Notes under the pieces: model-generated
The model's input: only the letters and a program-made list of their open reading frames with translations
Told to the model about the DNA's origin: nothing
Database searches by the model: none
Translations under genes and position numbers: made by a program
DNA from: Proteromonas lacertae
Taxonomy: Eukaryota; Sar; Bigyra; Opalinata; Proteromonadidae
Length of the DNA: 64,000 bases
Assembly: GCA_002245135.1 (NCBI GenBank)
Contig: NGBS01000605.1
Coordinates: 1 to 64,000, forward strand
Direction of reading: 5' to 3'
In this document: positions 21,859-31,709 of the stretch, piece after piece
Layout of the letters: every line of letters begins with the position of its first letter
How positions within the stretch are numbered: the first letter of the stretch is position 1

Positions 21859-23403
21859 ATGCCAGGTATGAAAGTAGTTGACCCATGGTCGATGGGTATT
21901 GATCTAGGTACCACATTCTGTTGTTTGGCCTTTTGGAAGATGGGAAAAGTAACACCCATTCAGATTAATGGTAAAAGATCCATTCCCTCGATGGTGAGTT
22001 ACTTTGAAAAAAACAATAATACGGCATGTGGAGATGTAGCACAAGCACAACTCTCAAATAAAGATAAAACTGTACTTTTTGATGCAAAGAGATATATAGG
22101 TAAAAAATGGACTGATGTACATCAAGATGAGATGAAATATTATCCATTTGACTTAATAGACAATGATGGAATGGTTGGATATAAATTAATTTACAACAAT
22201 GAAGAAAAAATATTAACACCTATAGATATATCAGCTGAATTATTAAAATTTTTCCAATCATCATCATCCCCATTAATAACAGCAGATCCTCCAGATTACA
22301 AAATCACTGATGTAGTCATAACAGTACCAGCTTATTTTAGGAGTGATGAAAAAGATGCCACAAGAAAAGCAGCTGAAAAGGCTGGTTTACACTTATTAGC
22401 ATTGTTGCCAGAACCAACAGCAGCTGCTATCTCTTATGTTCATGGTAATCAGTTAACCAATGATACATTATTAGTATATGATTTTGGTGGAGGTACTTTC
22501 GATGTGTCAGTGATTGAGGTAAAAGGTAAGGATATTACTGTATTAGGAACAGGTGGAGATGATCATTTAGGAGGTCAAGATATAACTACAAATCTCATTG
22601 AATATGTAGTAAATAAAATTAGAACTGAGAAAGGTTACGATTTAACCAAAAATCAAAAGAAAATTGGTAAACTAAGAAAAGAATTGGATGAAGCAAAGAT
22701 AAATTTATCCCTTACTACAGAAGCTGAAATCAATGTGACAATCCCTGGTGAAGAAGATGAAATAGCAGTTACTATAACACGAAGTTTATTTGAGCAATTA
22801 AATCAAAGATTATTCGAAAAAACAATCGAAATTGTGAAAAATACATTAAACGATGTAGAAATTCCACATAAAGATTTAAAACATGTTGTTTTAGTAGGTG
22901 GAAGTAGTAAAATCCCAAAAGTGAATGATTTATTAAAAATCAATTTCCCGAATGTAACTATCCATCGAGATATCGATCCAGAAGAAGCTGTAGGTACTGG
23001 TGCTGCTTTCTATGCTAATTTAGTGAAGACAGGAAATAATCCATACAGATTATTAACACGAAGTGCACAAAAGCTTGAACATTCATTAGGTATTGAATAT
23101 GTAAGTCCATTAAATCCACATAGTATGTTAGTATTCTTAAAACAAGGTGCTAGAATTCCATGTTTATTGAATAAGAATATTGCTTTACCTCCTGGTAGTA
23201 TTAGCTTGACAATGGATGTATTTAGTGGTGAATCAGTTAGTACTAAGAATAACACATTAATTATACCTGAATATGTAGTACAGTTGATTAAAGGTGCTAA
23301 ATCTGTTGATATTGCGTTTGAGATTAATAATGAGAATATTTTGACTGTTACTGTAAAGTGTAATGGTGAAGTATTGTCTACTAAGAAGCAAGCTCTTAAT
23401 TAA
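21859..23403 (+). CDS. Lidless Hsp70 paralogue 5 (divergent)
   Basis: Intronless, 514 residues, first of the three plus-strand copies. NBD motifs: GIDLGTTFCCLAFW, DAKRYIGKK, PEPTAAAISY (Asn replaced by Pro before the conserved Glu), VYDFGGGTFDVSV and VLVGGSSKIPKV. Its linker is unlike the others: a longer YRLLTRSAQKLEHSLGIE. The beta domain carries KQGARIPCLLNKNIAL and VFSGESVSTKNN and ends with NGEVLSTKKQALN. It shares fewer identical stretches with the other copies and so appears to escape the conversion seen among copies 1-3 and 6-7. The start is ATG 21859; a second ATG three codons later is also possible. Confidence 0.92.
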   Translation: MPGMKVVDPWSMGIDLGTTFCCLAFWKMGKVTPIQINGKRSIPSMVSYFEKNNNTACGDVAQAQLSNKDKTVLFDAKRYIGKKWTDVHQDEMKYYPFDLIDNDGMVGYKLIYNNEEKILTPIDISAELLKFFQSSSSPLITADPPDYKITDVVITVPAYFRSDEKDATRKAAEKAGLHLLALLPEPTAAAISYVHGNQLTNDTLLVYDFGGGTFDVSVIEVKGKDITVLGTGGDDHLGGQDITTNLIEYVVNKIRTEKGYDLTKNQKKIGKLRKELDEAKINLSLTTEAEINVTIPGEEDEIAVTITRSLFEQLNQRLFEKTIEIVKNTLNDVEIPHKDLKHVVLVGGSSKIPKVNDLLKINFPNVTIHRDIDPEEAVGTGAAFYANLVKTGNNPYRLLTRSAQKLEHSLGIEYVSPLNPHSMLVFLKQGARIPCLLNKNIALPPGSISLTMDVFSGESVSTKNNTLIIPEYVVQLIKGAKSVDIAFEINNENILTVTVKCNGEVLSTKKQALN

Positions 23404-23475
23404 TTATAATATATTTGTTTTTTTATGTAAAAACAGCAAAAAGTAGTTTTTTTTTTATTTATGTAAATTTGATTA

Positions 23476-24987
23476 ATGAGTTATACTTTTGGTATAGACC
23501 TTGGAACTACATTTACATGTGTTGAATGGATATTTAATAACACATATAAATCGTCTGAAAAACCATTCCCTTCAGCTGTTCGAATAATTGATAGAAAAAA
23601 TGAAACATATGGTGTTGCTGCTATATCTGCTTCTATAAATAATAAATGCTATCCATTCATAGATTCAAAGAGATTTATTGGTAAAAGATTTGAAGATTGT
23701 GATTTTGAAAATTGTGACTATCCTTTTGAAATAGTTAATGACAAAGGTTACCCTAAGTATAAAAAAGAGTTTTATAACGGTGAAGTTAAACTATATTCAC
23801 CAAAAGACATTTCTACAAAGATTTTAGAATATGTATATGATACATTTAGAAAGTATGTAGATCCAAATCCAAATTTTTATATGAAAGATGTTGTTATTAC
23901 AGTTCCTGCTAAGTTCTCAACAAGTCAAAGAATAGAGACAAGAAAAGCAGGTGAAGAAGCTGGTTTTAATGTATTGAGATTAATAAATGAACCAACAGCT
24001 GCTGCATTAGCATATATCTATGATAAAGGATTATATGAAAAATTGAATAACAAAACTATTTTAATATACGATTTTGGAGGTGGAACATTTGATGTTGCTA
24101 TAATTGAAATAAGAGATAAAGATATTTATGTAAAAGCAACAGGTGGAGATGAGCACTTAGGAGGTCAAGATATAACCAATAACATAATGAAATGTGTTTT
24201 AGAAGAATATAAAAATAAGTTAATTGAATATGAAAATAATGGTTTAATTGGTGAAAAGACAATATTTAGATTAAGAAAAAGATGTGATGAAGCTAAAATC
24301 ACAAGTTTAAGTTTAAAAAGAGATGCAGAAATCGATATGAGTAATGATATTGTAATACCTATATCATATGCAAAGATGGTTGAAATAAATAGATTATTGT
24401 TTGAAAGATCAATAGATGTAGTAAAAGATACAATGCATTATGCAAATTTAAATAAATCAGCTATAGATAAAGTAATATTAGTTGGTGGAAGTAGCAAAAT
24501 CAAATATGTTGAGGAGTTGTTAAATAAAGAGTTTGGAGAAGATAAATTATTATCTCAGTTAGATAAAGAAAGAGTAGTTTCAATAGGGGCTGCATATTAT
24601 GCAGATTCTATTAAGAATTATAGATATGATTCTTTCAGAATTCATGATATAGTCAATCATAGTTTAGGTATTGAATGTGAAACTGAAGATGGTAGAAAGA
24701 ATGTAATGCAAATATTGATTAATAGAGGTTGTAGTTTGCCTGCTACAGGTTCATTTACTTTCTATAACGGAAATTATTCATCTACAGGATGTGTAAATAT
24801 TTATGAAGGTGAAAATGATTGTACTTTAAATAATACATTTTTAAGTAAGTATATTGTTCCTTTGGAAATGAAGAAAGCTGGTGAGATTGCTATTGAAATA
24901 ATTCTCTCTGTTGATAATGACGGTATATTAACAGTAACTGCTAAATGTAATGGAAGGAATACTGAAGTGAGAAAAGAAGACAATTAA
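23476..24987 (+). CDS. Lidless Hsp70 paralogue 6
   Basis: Intronless, 503 residues. NBD motifs are intact (GIDLGTTFTCVEW, IDSKRFIGKR, NEPTAAALAY, YDFGGGTFDVAI, ILVGGSSKIK). The phosphate-2 follow-on is GGDEHLGGQDIT. The linker is IHDIVNHSLGIE, and the beta domain holds NRGCSLPATGSFTF and IYEGENDCTLNN, ending at RNTEVRKEDN. It is a close sister of copy 7, sharing long runs such as LSQLDKERVVSIGAAYY, so the pair results from a recent tandem duplication. It ends about 150 bases before copy 7. Confidence 0.92.
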   Translation: MSYTFGIDLGTTFTCVEWIFNNTYKSSEKPFPSAVRIIDRKNETYGVAAISASINNKCYPFIDSKRFIGKRFEDCDFENCDYPFEIVNDKGYPKYKKEFYNGEVKLYSPKDISTKILEYVYDTFRKYVDPNPNFYMKDVVITVPAKFSTSQRIETRKAGEEAGFNVLRLINEPTAAALAYIYDKGLYEKLNNKTILIYDFGGGTFDVAIIEIRDKDIYVKATGGDEHLGGQDITNNIMKCVLEEYKNKLIEYENNGLIGEKTIFRLRKRCDEAKITSLSLKRDAEIDMSNDIVIPISYAKMVEINRLLFERSIDVVKDTMHYANLNKSAIDKVILVGGSSKIKYVEELLNKEFGEDKLLSQLDKERVVSIGAAYYADSIKNYRYDSFRIHDIVNHSLGIECETEDGRKNVMQILINRGCSLPATGSFTFYNGNYSSTGCVNIYEGENDCTLNNTFLSKYIVPLEMKKAGEIAIEIILSVDNDGILTVTAKCNGRNTEVRKEDN

Positions 24988-25139
24988 CAACTAATGTTTT
25001 CATATTTCATGCTGGAAAGATAAAATAATACAACAATAAAACATAAAATTATTTTATTGATACAATACCTACTCACTTTTACTTTGTTTTTCAAAAAAAA
25101 AAAAGTGAACTTGGTGCATTTTTCGCTTAGATTTAAAAA

Positions 25140-26636
25140 ATGCAATATACTATTGGTATAGATCTTGGAACAACATATACATGTGTTGAATGGATTTCTA
25201 ATGGTACCTATACTTCAATTGAAAAGCCATTCCCATCTGCAGTACGAATCTCAGAAGATGGTAAAGAAACATATGGAATAGCTGCAACTACTGCAACAGT
25301 GAAAAATGGATGCTATCCTTTCATAGATTCAAAAAGATTTATTGGTAAAAGATTTGGTGATTGTGATTTTGAAAATTGTGACTATCCTTTTAAAATAGTA
25401 GATGAAGATGGGTATCCTTATTATGAAAGAGTTGATAGAGATGATGAAATAGAATATTATTCACCAAAAGACATTTCTTCAAAAATCCTGAAATTCATAT
25501 ACAATACATATTCATCTTTAGTATTTGCAGATCCAAAATTTCAAATTAAAGATGTTGTTATCACTGTACCAGCCAAATTCTCAACGAATCAAAGAAAAGA
25601 AACAAGAGAAGCTGGTGAAGAAGCTGGATTTAATGTATTAAGATTAATAAATGAACCAACAGCAGCTGCTATTGCTTATATCTATAATAAAACATGTTTC
25701 AAAGAGTTAAATAATCAAACTATTTTAATATACGATTTTGGAGGTGGAACATTTGATGTATCAATAATCGAAGTGAAAGGAAAAGATATTTATGTGTTAG
25801 GAACAGGTGGAGATGATCATTTAGGAGGTCAAGATATAACCAATAATATAATGAATTATGTAAAACACCAAATAGAAGATGATGAATGTTCTGATTTAAC
25901 AATCAATGAAAAAGCTGTATTTAGACTTAGAAAAAAATGTGAAGATGCAAAAATCACAAGTTTAAGTTTAGAGAATGATGCAGAAATAGAAATAGGTGAT
26001 GATACAATAGATATATCATATTCAAAGATGGTAGAAATAAATAGATCATTATTCTTAAAAACAATAAAAGCAGTAAATGATACAATAAATGATGCAAAAT
26101 TATCAAAAAGAGATATTGATAAAGTGATATTAGTTGGTGGAAGTAGTAATATTAGATCTATTCAAGAATTATTAAGGAATGAATTTGGAAAAGATAAAAT
26201 ATTATCTCAGTTAGATAAAGAAAGAGTAGTTTCAATAGGGGCTGCATATTATGCTGATTCAATTAAGAATTACAGTTTTGATTCATATAGAATTCATGAT
26301 ATAGTCAATCATAGTTTAGGTATTGAATGTGAAACTGATGGTAGAAAGAATGTAATGAAAAAACTAATAAATAAAGGTGATACTCTACCTGCAAGTGGTT
26401 CTTTTACATTTTATAACAGAGAGGATCAAAAGAAAGCAGTTGTAAGAATATATGAAGGTGAAAATGACTGTACTTTAAATAATATAGTTTTAAAGAAGTT
26501 TGTTATTCCTTTAGAAATAAAGAAAGCTGGTGAAATAAAGATAGATGTGTTATTATCTATTGATATTGATGGTGTATTGAAAGTTACAGCCAAATGTAAT
26601 GGGAAAAGCACAGAAGTATTGATAAAAGATATTTAA
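25140..26636 (+). CDS. Lidless Hsp70 paralogue 7
   Basis: Intronless, 498 residues. It begins MQYTIGIDLGTTYTCVEW and has IDSKRFIGKR, NEPTAAAIAY, YDFGGGTFDVSI and ILVGGSSNIR, so it should bind and hydrolyse ATP. The linker is IHDIVNHSLGIE. The beta domain includes NKGDTLPASGSFTF and IYEGENDCTLNN, and the chain ends GKSTEVLIKDI, lidless. The C-terminal half is almost the same as copy 6, while its central NBD block matches copies 1 and 3 on the opposite strand, which suggests mosaic exchange across orientations. Confidence 0.92.
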   Translation: MQYTIGIDLGTTYTCVEWISNGTYTSIEKPFPSAVRISEDGKETYGIAATTATVKNGCYPFIDSKRFIGKRFGDCDFENCDYPFKIVDEDGYPYYERVDRDDEIEYYSPKDISSKILKFIYNTYSSLVFADPKFQIKDVVITVPAKFSTNQRKETREAGEEAGFNVLRLINEPTAAAIAYIYNKTCFKELNNQTILIYDFGGGTFDVSIIEVKGKDIYVLGTGGDDHLGGQDITNNIMNYVKHQIEDDECSDLTINEKAVFRLRKKCEDAKITSLSLENDAEIEIGDDTIDISYSKMVEINRSLFLKTIKAVNDTINDAKLSKRDIDKVILVGGSSNIRSIQELLRNEFGKDKILSQLDKERVVSIGAAYYADSIKNYSFDSYRIHDIVNHSLGIECETDGRKNVMKKLINKGDTLPASGSFTFYNREDQKKAVVRIYEGENDCTLNNIVLKKFVIPLEIKKAGEIKIDVLLSIDIDGVLKVTAKCNGKSTEVLIKDI

Positions 26637-26713
26637 TTTAATTTGTTTCTTTTTATTTATAAATATCTCATATAAAATCAAAAGTATTTATTAATATACA
26701 AATAAATAATTAT

Positions 26714-27953
26714 TTACATTAAAACTAAAGTAAATTTCACTTTATAATATTTCAAAGATTTCTTTACATCTTCATTAATAAATATATTTGCTTTAATAAT
26801 TGAATTAATTTCACCTATTTCTTCACCAGATGAAATATGACTTAATTTCTTTTTGCTCTTTACAGTACTATTATTACTGCTGTTATTAAAATTATTACTT
26901 TTAATTGGTGAAGATTTAGGCAACTCAGAAGTAAGCATTCTTTCAGTATGAATATTTAAATTAGCAGATGAAACATTAGAATTCCATATCGATTCAATAA
27001 CTATATTATCTTTTGCTGATTTATTACCAATTCTAACTAATAAGCACTCATTATTATTTAAATTATGAATTATATATGGATGAGTTGAATAAGATAATTC
27101 TATATAATTCTATTGATAATAACAATATAATAACAATTATATATACTTCTTCTGGAATTATTACATGTCTTAATTCTAATTTACATTCATAATCAACCCA
27201 ATATAGATTATATTCATTATTTGAATGATTGACGAATTTAAATGTCATTGGAATTAAGTCACTATCACTACATAACTATACATACAAAATAAAATAAAAA
27301 TAAAAAAATACTTCTTTTGTATTAATATTTGAATAATTGGCTAATTCAAAATACATACTTCCTAAATCTTTAATATAATCTTTTATTATTTTATCTGGAT
27401 TATAAGCTTCTGATTGTTTTATTGTTTTGAATTTCAAATTGAAAAATACATCATATGTTATTTCTGATTCATTTGCTACAAAAGCTGATGTGCTATTTTT
27501 AGCTCTTTTGTTTTCTACTATAGCTATTTGTAATTTCTCATATTCGCTCTATCGATAATAATAAGATTTATACTGGATCCATAATTGCTGGAACTGATTT
27601 TGATCCTAACAGTGGATTATTACTTCTTTTAGTTTTGTATAGAGTATCATTGAATGTTTTTACTTCATTATGTACTATACAACATTTTATAACTATATTA
27701 ATATTATATACTCTCCTGGAGAGTCTTTTGACGAGTTACTGCTAAATCCATATTATAAGGAGTATGAAACCTTGGTGATTCATATTTATATTCTGGCACT
27801 TTAAATTTCAATTCTTTTAATTCTGGCAACTTGTTGAGATCCAATTTTCTAGATTATAATCTTAAATATATCTTACATAGGATCATGATAACATCTAGCG
27901 AATGTTCCAACTTTTTGGTAATTATAAGTCAGTTCGGGTAAGAAGTTCTCCAT
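26714..27953 (-). CDS. VHL beta-domain-like protein
   Basis: Six exons with introns 27849-27876, 27675-27711, 27549-27573, 27276-27311 and 27110-27146 (25-37 nt) give one frame of about 350 residues. The central part reads PMTFKFVNHSNNEYNLYWVD, then a strand ending in RHVIIPEE, then YIELSYSTHPYIIHNLNNNE. This is the strand order and key residues (F-x-N-x-S, Y-W-x-D, P-x-E, T-H-P-Y/W) of the von Hippel-Lindau beta domain, which in animals binds hydroxyproline in a ubiquitin ligase. No alpha domain or elongin C box is recognisable. The Ser/Asn-rich tail follows. It sits between Hsp70 copies 7 and 8, so it was there before, or inserted within, the cluster expansion. The first exon (MENFLPELTYNYQ) has no known motif. 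Confidence 0.6.
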
Positions 27954-28051
27954 AAAAATAAAAAACGAAAACCTGGTTCAAAAATTTTCACATTCCCCAA
28001 AATAGTTAAAAAACGCAATATATTCATTAATTAAACAAATAACAACATATA

Positions 28052-29576
28052 TTAACCAATAGTCACTTCAGTTCTGTATATATTACCACCATTCCCAGCT
28101 AAAATAATCAATAGGCCATTTTCATCAACACCAAACACTACTTTCACTGTTCTATCAGTGTATATAACAGGAACAAATATCTTCAAAAAATATAAGAAAT
28201 GGCAATATAGAATTGACTCTCCTTCACCTTCATATATAGCAACATAGTTACATTCTTTCTCTGAAGCAGATATAGCATAAAATCCTTTGGCAGGTAAATT
28301 TTGTCCCTTTTTCAACAGTTTTTCAAAATGATATTTGTTATTTTTCTGACATGTTTGAATTCCAAGTGAATGATTCAATATATCATGCACTTTATATACA
28401 GCTGATGAATTGTTGATTATATCATTAGCATAATATGTCGTACCAATCACTACAGCATCTAAAGGACTAACATAATCTAGTAATTCTCTCTTAGGAAAGT
28501 TTTGGTGTAGTATTTGTTTAACTTTTGGAATGAGGCTACATCCTCCAACTAATATATAATAATTAATATCAGTAATATTCACACTATTCATTACTTTAAA
28601 TAAAACATCAATTGTTCTTTGAAATTCTATTCTATTTATCTCATTAAAAGTAGATTGAGTTAATGGAATAATTATTTCTTCACCATTTATTTCTATTTCT
28701 ATTTCATGATCTGTACATGATGATAAAGCTATTTTTGCTACTTCACATTCTCTCCTCAATCTTTTGAGTATTTTTTTCTCTGCTTTACAATCTACTTTAA
28801 TATCTCTATCTTTCAATTCTTTATCTACTACCTTTTTACAATAGTTAATTAAATTATTCGTCAAATCTTCTCCTCCTAAATGATCATCTCCTCCTGTTGC
28901 TAACACATAAATATCTTTACCACATACTTTAACAATAGAAACATCAAATGTTCCACCTCCAAAGTCATATACTAATAGCACTTTATTATTCATATCATAT
29001 TCACCTCTCTTCTCATAGATATAAGCAATTGCAGCTGCTGTAGGTTCATTGATTAATCTCAATACATTTAATCCAGCTTTTCTTGCGGCTTCTCTTGTTT
29101 CTTTTCTTTGTATTATAGAGAAAGAAGCAGGAACACTTATAACTACATTTTTTATTTGATAGTCCTTCTCACTTGATACACTCAGTCGATTATCATTAGT
29201 AATCAATCTAAGCAAATGAGAAGAAACATCTGTTGGATCTATTGTACACAAGCTTTTATTCCAGGTTACTTGGTATTTAACGAACTTATGAACCTCTACA
29301 AGTTTGAATAAATAGTTTTTTAAGTCTTGCTTCAGGTATTTCTTTGAAATGTTTTGCTATAAACCGCTTAGAATCTCTAAGAGGATTATTGTCATTATAA
29401 TTACCTTTGTCATTAACTTTATCAGCAGCTATACCAAATAGTATCTTTTCACTGTCTGGATCGAAGAAAACTACAGAAGGAATAGGTTTTGTTTTATCCA
29501 TACCCACATCTGTTTTGTACCAGCCTATACTCGAAAATGTAGTTCCTAGATCTATTCCAATAGGAATATTACTCAT
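28052..29576 (-). CDS. Lidless Hsp70 paralogue 8 (one-base frameshift)
   Basis: About 508 residues if one base is removed from the A6 run (T6 on the plus strand) near 29310-29316. Upstream frame: MSNIPIGIDLGTTFSSIGW and RDSKRFIAKHF. Downstream frame: NEPTAAAIAY, YDFGGGTFDVSI, GGDDHLGGEDLT and VGGCSLIPKV. Between them, the shifted frame reads YLFKLVEVHKFVKYQ, which aligns with the equivalent region of the other copies, so the missing part is present. The linker is VHDILNHSLGIQ. The beta domain, ending IYRTEVTIG, is the most divergent, and no lid follows. It is either an assembly indel or a recent lesion, since the rest is well conserved. Confidence 0.85.
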
Positions 29577-29851
29577 TTTTACACTTCAAATCTATTTTGA
29601 ATAAATTGACTTAAAAAGTGATATAACTACATTCATCTTTCATAATTGCTTGTGTGAATATTAAAATGTATAATGATATAACATAAGCAAATTCTTTTTA
29701 TGAATAACTTCTAATTACTAATTTACTGGATTGACATAATTCATAGCTATAAATTATCCAATTAATATAAATAAGTATAACTATTTTATTAATAATATAA
29801 ACTATAAATACTCAAATTAATTGAGAAAAATGAGTTGATTATAAAGCGACA
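29577..29851. promoter_or_regulatory. Divergent upstream region of Hsp70 copy 8 and Sec14-like gene
   Basis: AT-rich spacer. It holds the near-palindromic 20-mer TTCAAATCTATTTTGAATAA at 29585-29604, nine bases before the Hsp70 copy 8 start, which recurs exactly at 34355-34374. Nothing else is recognisable. Confidence 0.4.
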
Positions 29852-30012
29852 ATGCTTAATAAAATCGTATTTAATCCAAATACAGCTATTCTACAATAGA
29901 CCAGTCCATTTTTAAGTCGTGTTTTTCAAACACGATATGCTGAAAAGAAAGGATTTAAAAATCCAGTTAAAATTTTCTTTGAAATTAACTATTCAAACAT
30001 CAAAATTAGAAA

Positions 30013-31570
30013 TGGAACAAGAAGATTTTGATCCAACTCAATATGTATTATTTATAGAAATCATAATATTCAATAGACTGATCTTAGTCACAAACATTTA
30101 GAAGAATTAAGAATGTTACATCGTGAAGTATTTGGAACAGGTAACACAGAGATTGGTCGTATCGAAGCAGATTCATTAGTGATGAATGAAAACAGGTTTC
30201 TATAGAAATAAACTCATTTACTTAGAGATGATGCATTGGTGAGATTTTTAGAAGCTCGTAAATGGAAAACAGATAAAGCCTATGTAATGATCCAAAATGC
30301 AATAGAATGGAGGAAAAAGAATGGTATTTTTTTCTAAAATCATATATATGTTATAGAAATTGATAAATTATTAAGTACTCCATTTGAACCAGATGATATG
30401 AAATTCTTTAGAGAGAACTTCCCACATAATATTCACAAAGCTGATTTACAAGGTCATCCGGTATTATACTTTGATTTTGGCAGAGTTAATTTGGTGAAAT
30501 TAAAGTCAAGATTCAGTGATCATACTTTAATAATGATGCATGTCCAAATGTTGGAATATATTGTATATGAAAATATGAAATAATATAATTCAATTAGAAA
30601 AATGTATTATTGCCAGAATGGAGTAAAAAAAGTGGTTTTCCAATCAATCAAATAACAGTAATTGGTGATTTAAAAGGAGTTACAATGAAAGAATTCAGAT
30701 CAACAGGTAGTTCATCCATTATTAAAGATATAATAAATATTGATCAAGTATATATAAAATACTATATTTTCATTTTTATTTCTATTTTATCATATATATA
30801 TATATATATAGGATTATTATCCAGAATTATTACATTCTCTTTACTTAGTCAATATTCCAGGAAGTTGGTACTTCTTATGGCAATTCATCAAGCCATTCAT
30901 TGATAAAAGAACAAAATCAAAATTACATATTATGAAAACAAGTTATTTACCAGCTTTAAAACAAGTTATTTGTGAAGATAATATCCCCAGCAGTTTAGGT
31001 GGAAAATGTACATGTTATGCTTCACCAGAAATCAATACATGTTGTACATGTGAAGGTTGTACCAATTTACCTGAACTTCAAAAAATGGATGATTATATAA
31101 TGAAACAACATCATAAAGAGATTGGAGATGAAAAAGCAATTACAGGACCACCTGCTAAAGAGATTATTCAGTCTACAACAACAACAACTACTACAATACC
31201 TCTACAACAACCTCCACCACCTCCAGCTACAGTGGATAAAGGAATTGGTAATGATAGTGGATTAACTCACATCGTGTCTCAGAATGATATGCCTGTAGTT
31301 GAAACAACAAATCAATATGTTGATAATAATCAAATATTACAACAGCAGCAACAACAACAACCTCAACAAGTTTATTATGATAATGGTAATGTGTATTACC
31401 AACAAGAACAGCCACAGCAACAACAACCATATGTTACTACAACTTCCGAAACAGTGGATAGTAAGAAATTTATGCCAACATCATTAGGTGTTAAAGATAT
31501 AAATGGTAATTATGTTATTTCTCAACAACAGATGGATCCACAACAATATAATCGTACTTTCATGGATTAG
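30013..31570 (+). CDS. Sec14/CRAL-TRIO lipid-transfer protein with Q-rich tail
   Basis: Phosphatidylinositol-transfer-like protein. Five short introns (30045-30076, 30196-30225, 30324-30356, 30563-30597, 30748-30811) join the CRAL-TRIO N domain (DALVRFLEARKWKTDKAYVM) and the lipid-binding domain (LQGHPVLYFDFGRVN, QITVIGDLKGVTM, DYYPELLHSLYLVNIPGSWY). After IPSSLGGKCTCYAS comes a Cys cluster ending CCTCEGC, like the GG-x-C-x-C end of plant and fungal Sec14 homologues but richer in Cys. The last 120 residues are Gln/Pro/Thr-rich low complexity. The start is uncertain: ATG 30013 is conservative. An exon from ATG 29852 (intron about 29867-29899) reads like a presequence but is one frame off. Confidence 0.8.
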
Positions 31571-31709
31571 ATAGTGTTAGTATAATATTATTATGATTTG
31601 TTTTTGTTTTTTGTTGATATGTTTGTTGGTGAATAGGAAAGGACATAGAATATAGCTTGATTAGGTTTGAATCAACGTTTCTATTTTAATTCATTTCTCT
31701 TCACCTAGA

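Noticed and set aside
15355-29576. Recent transfer of the Hsp70 genes from bacteria (because they are intronless)
   Set aside because: Base composition and codon use match the neighbours. Intron loss or an RNA-mediated origin is enough to explain the missing introns.
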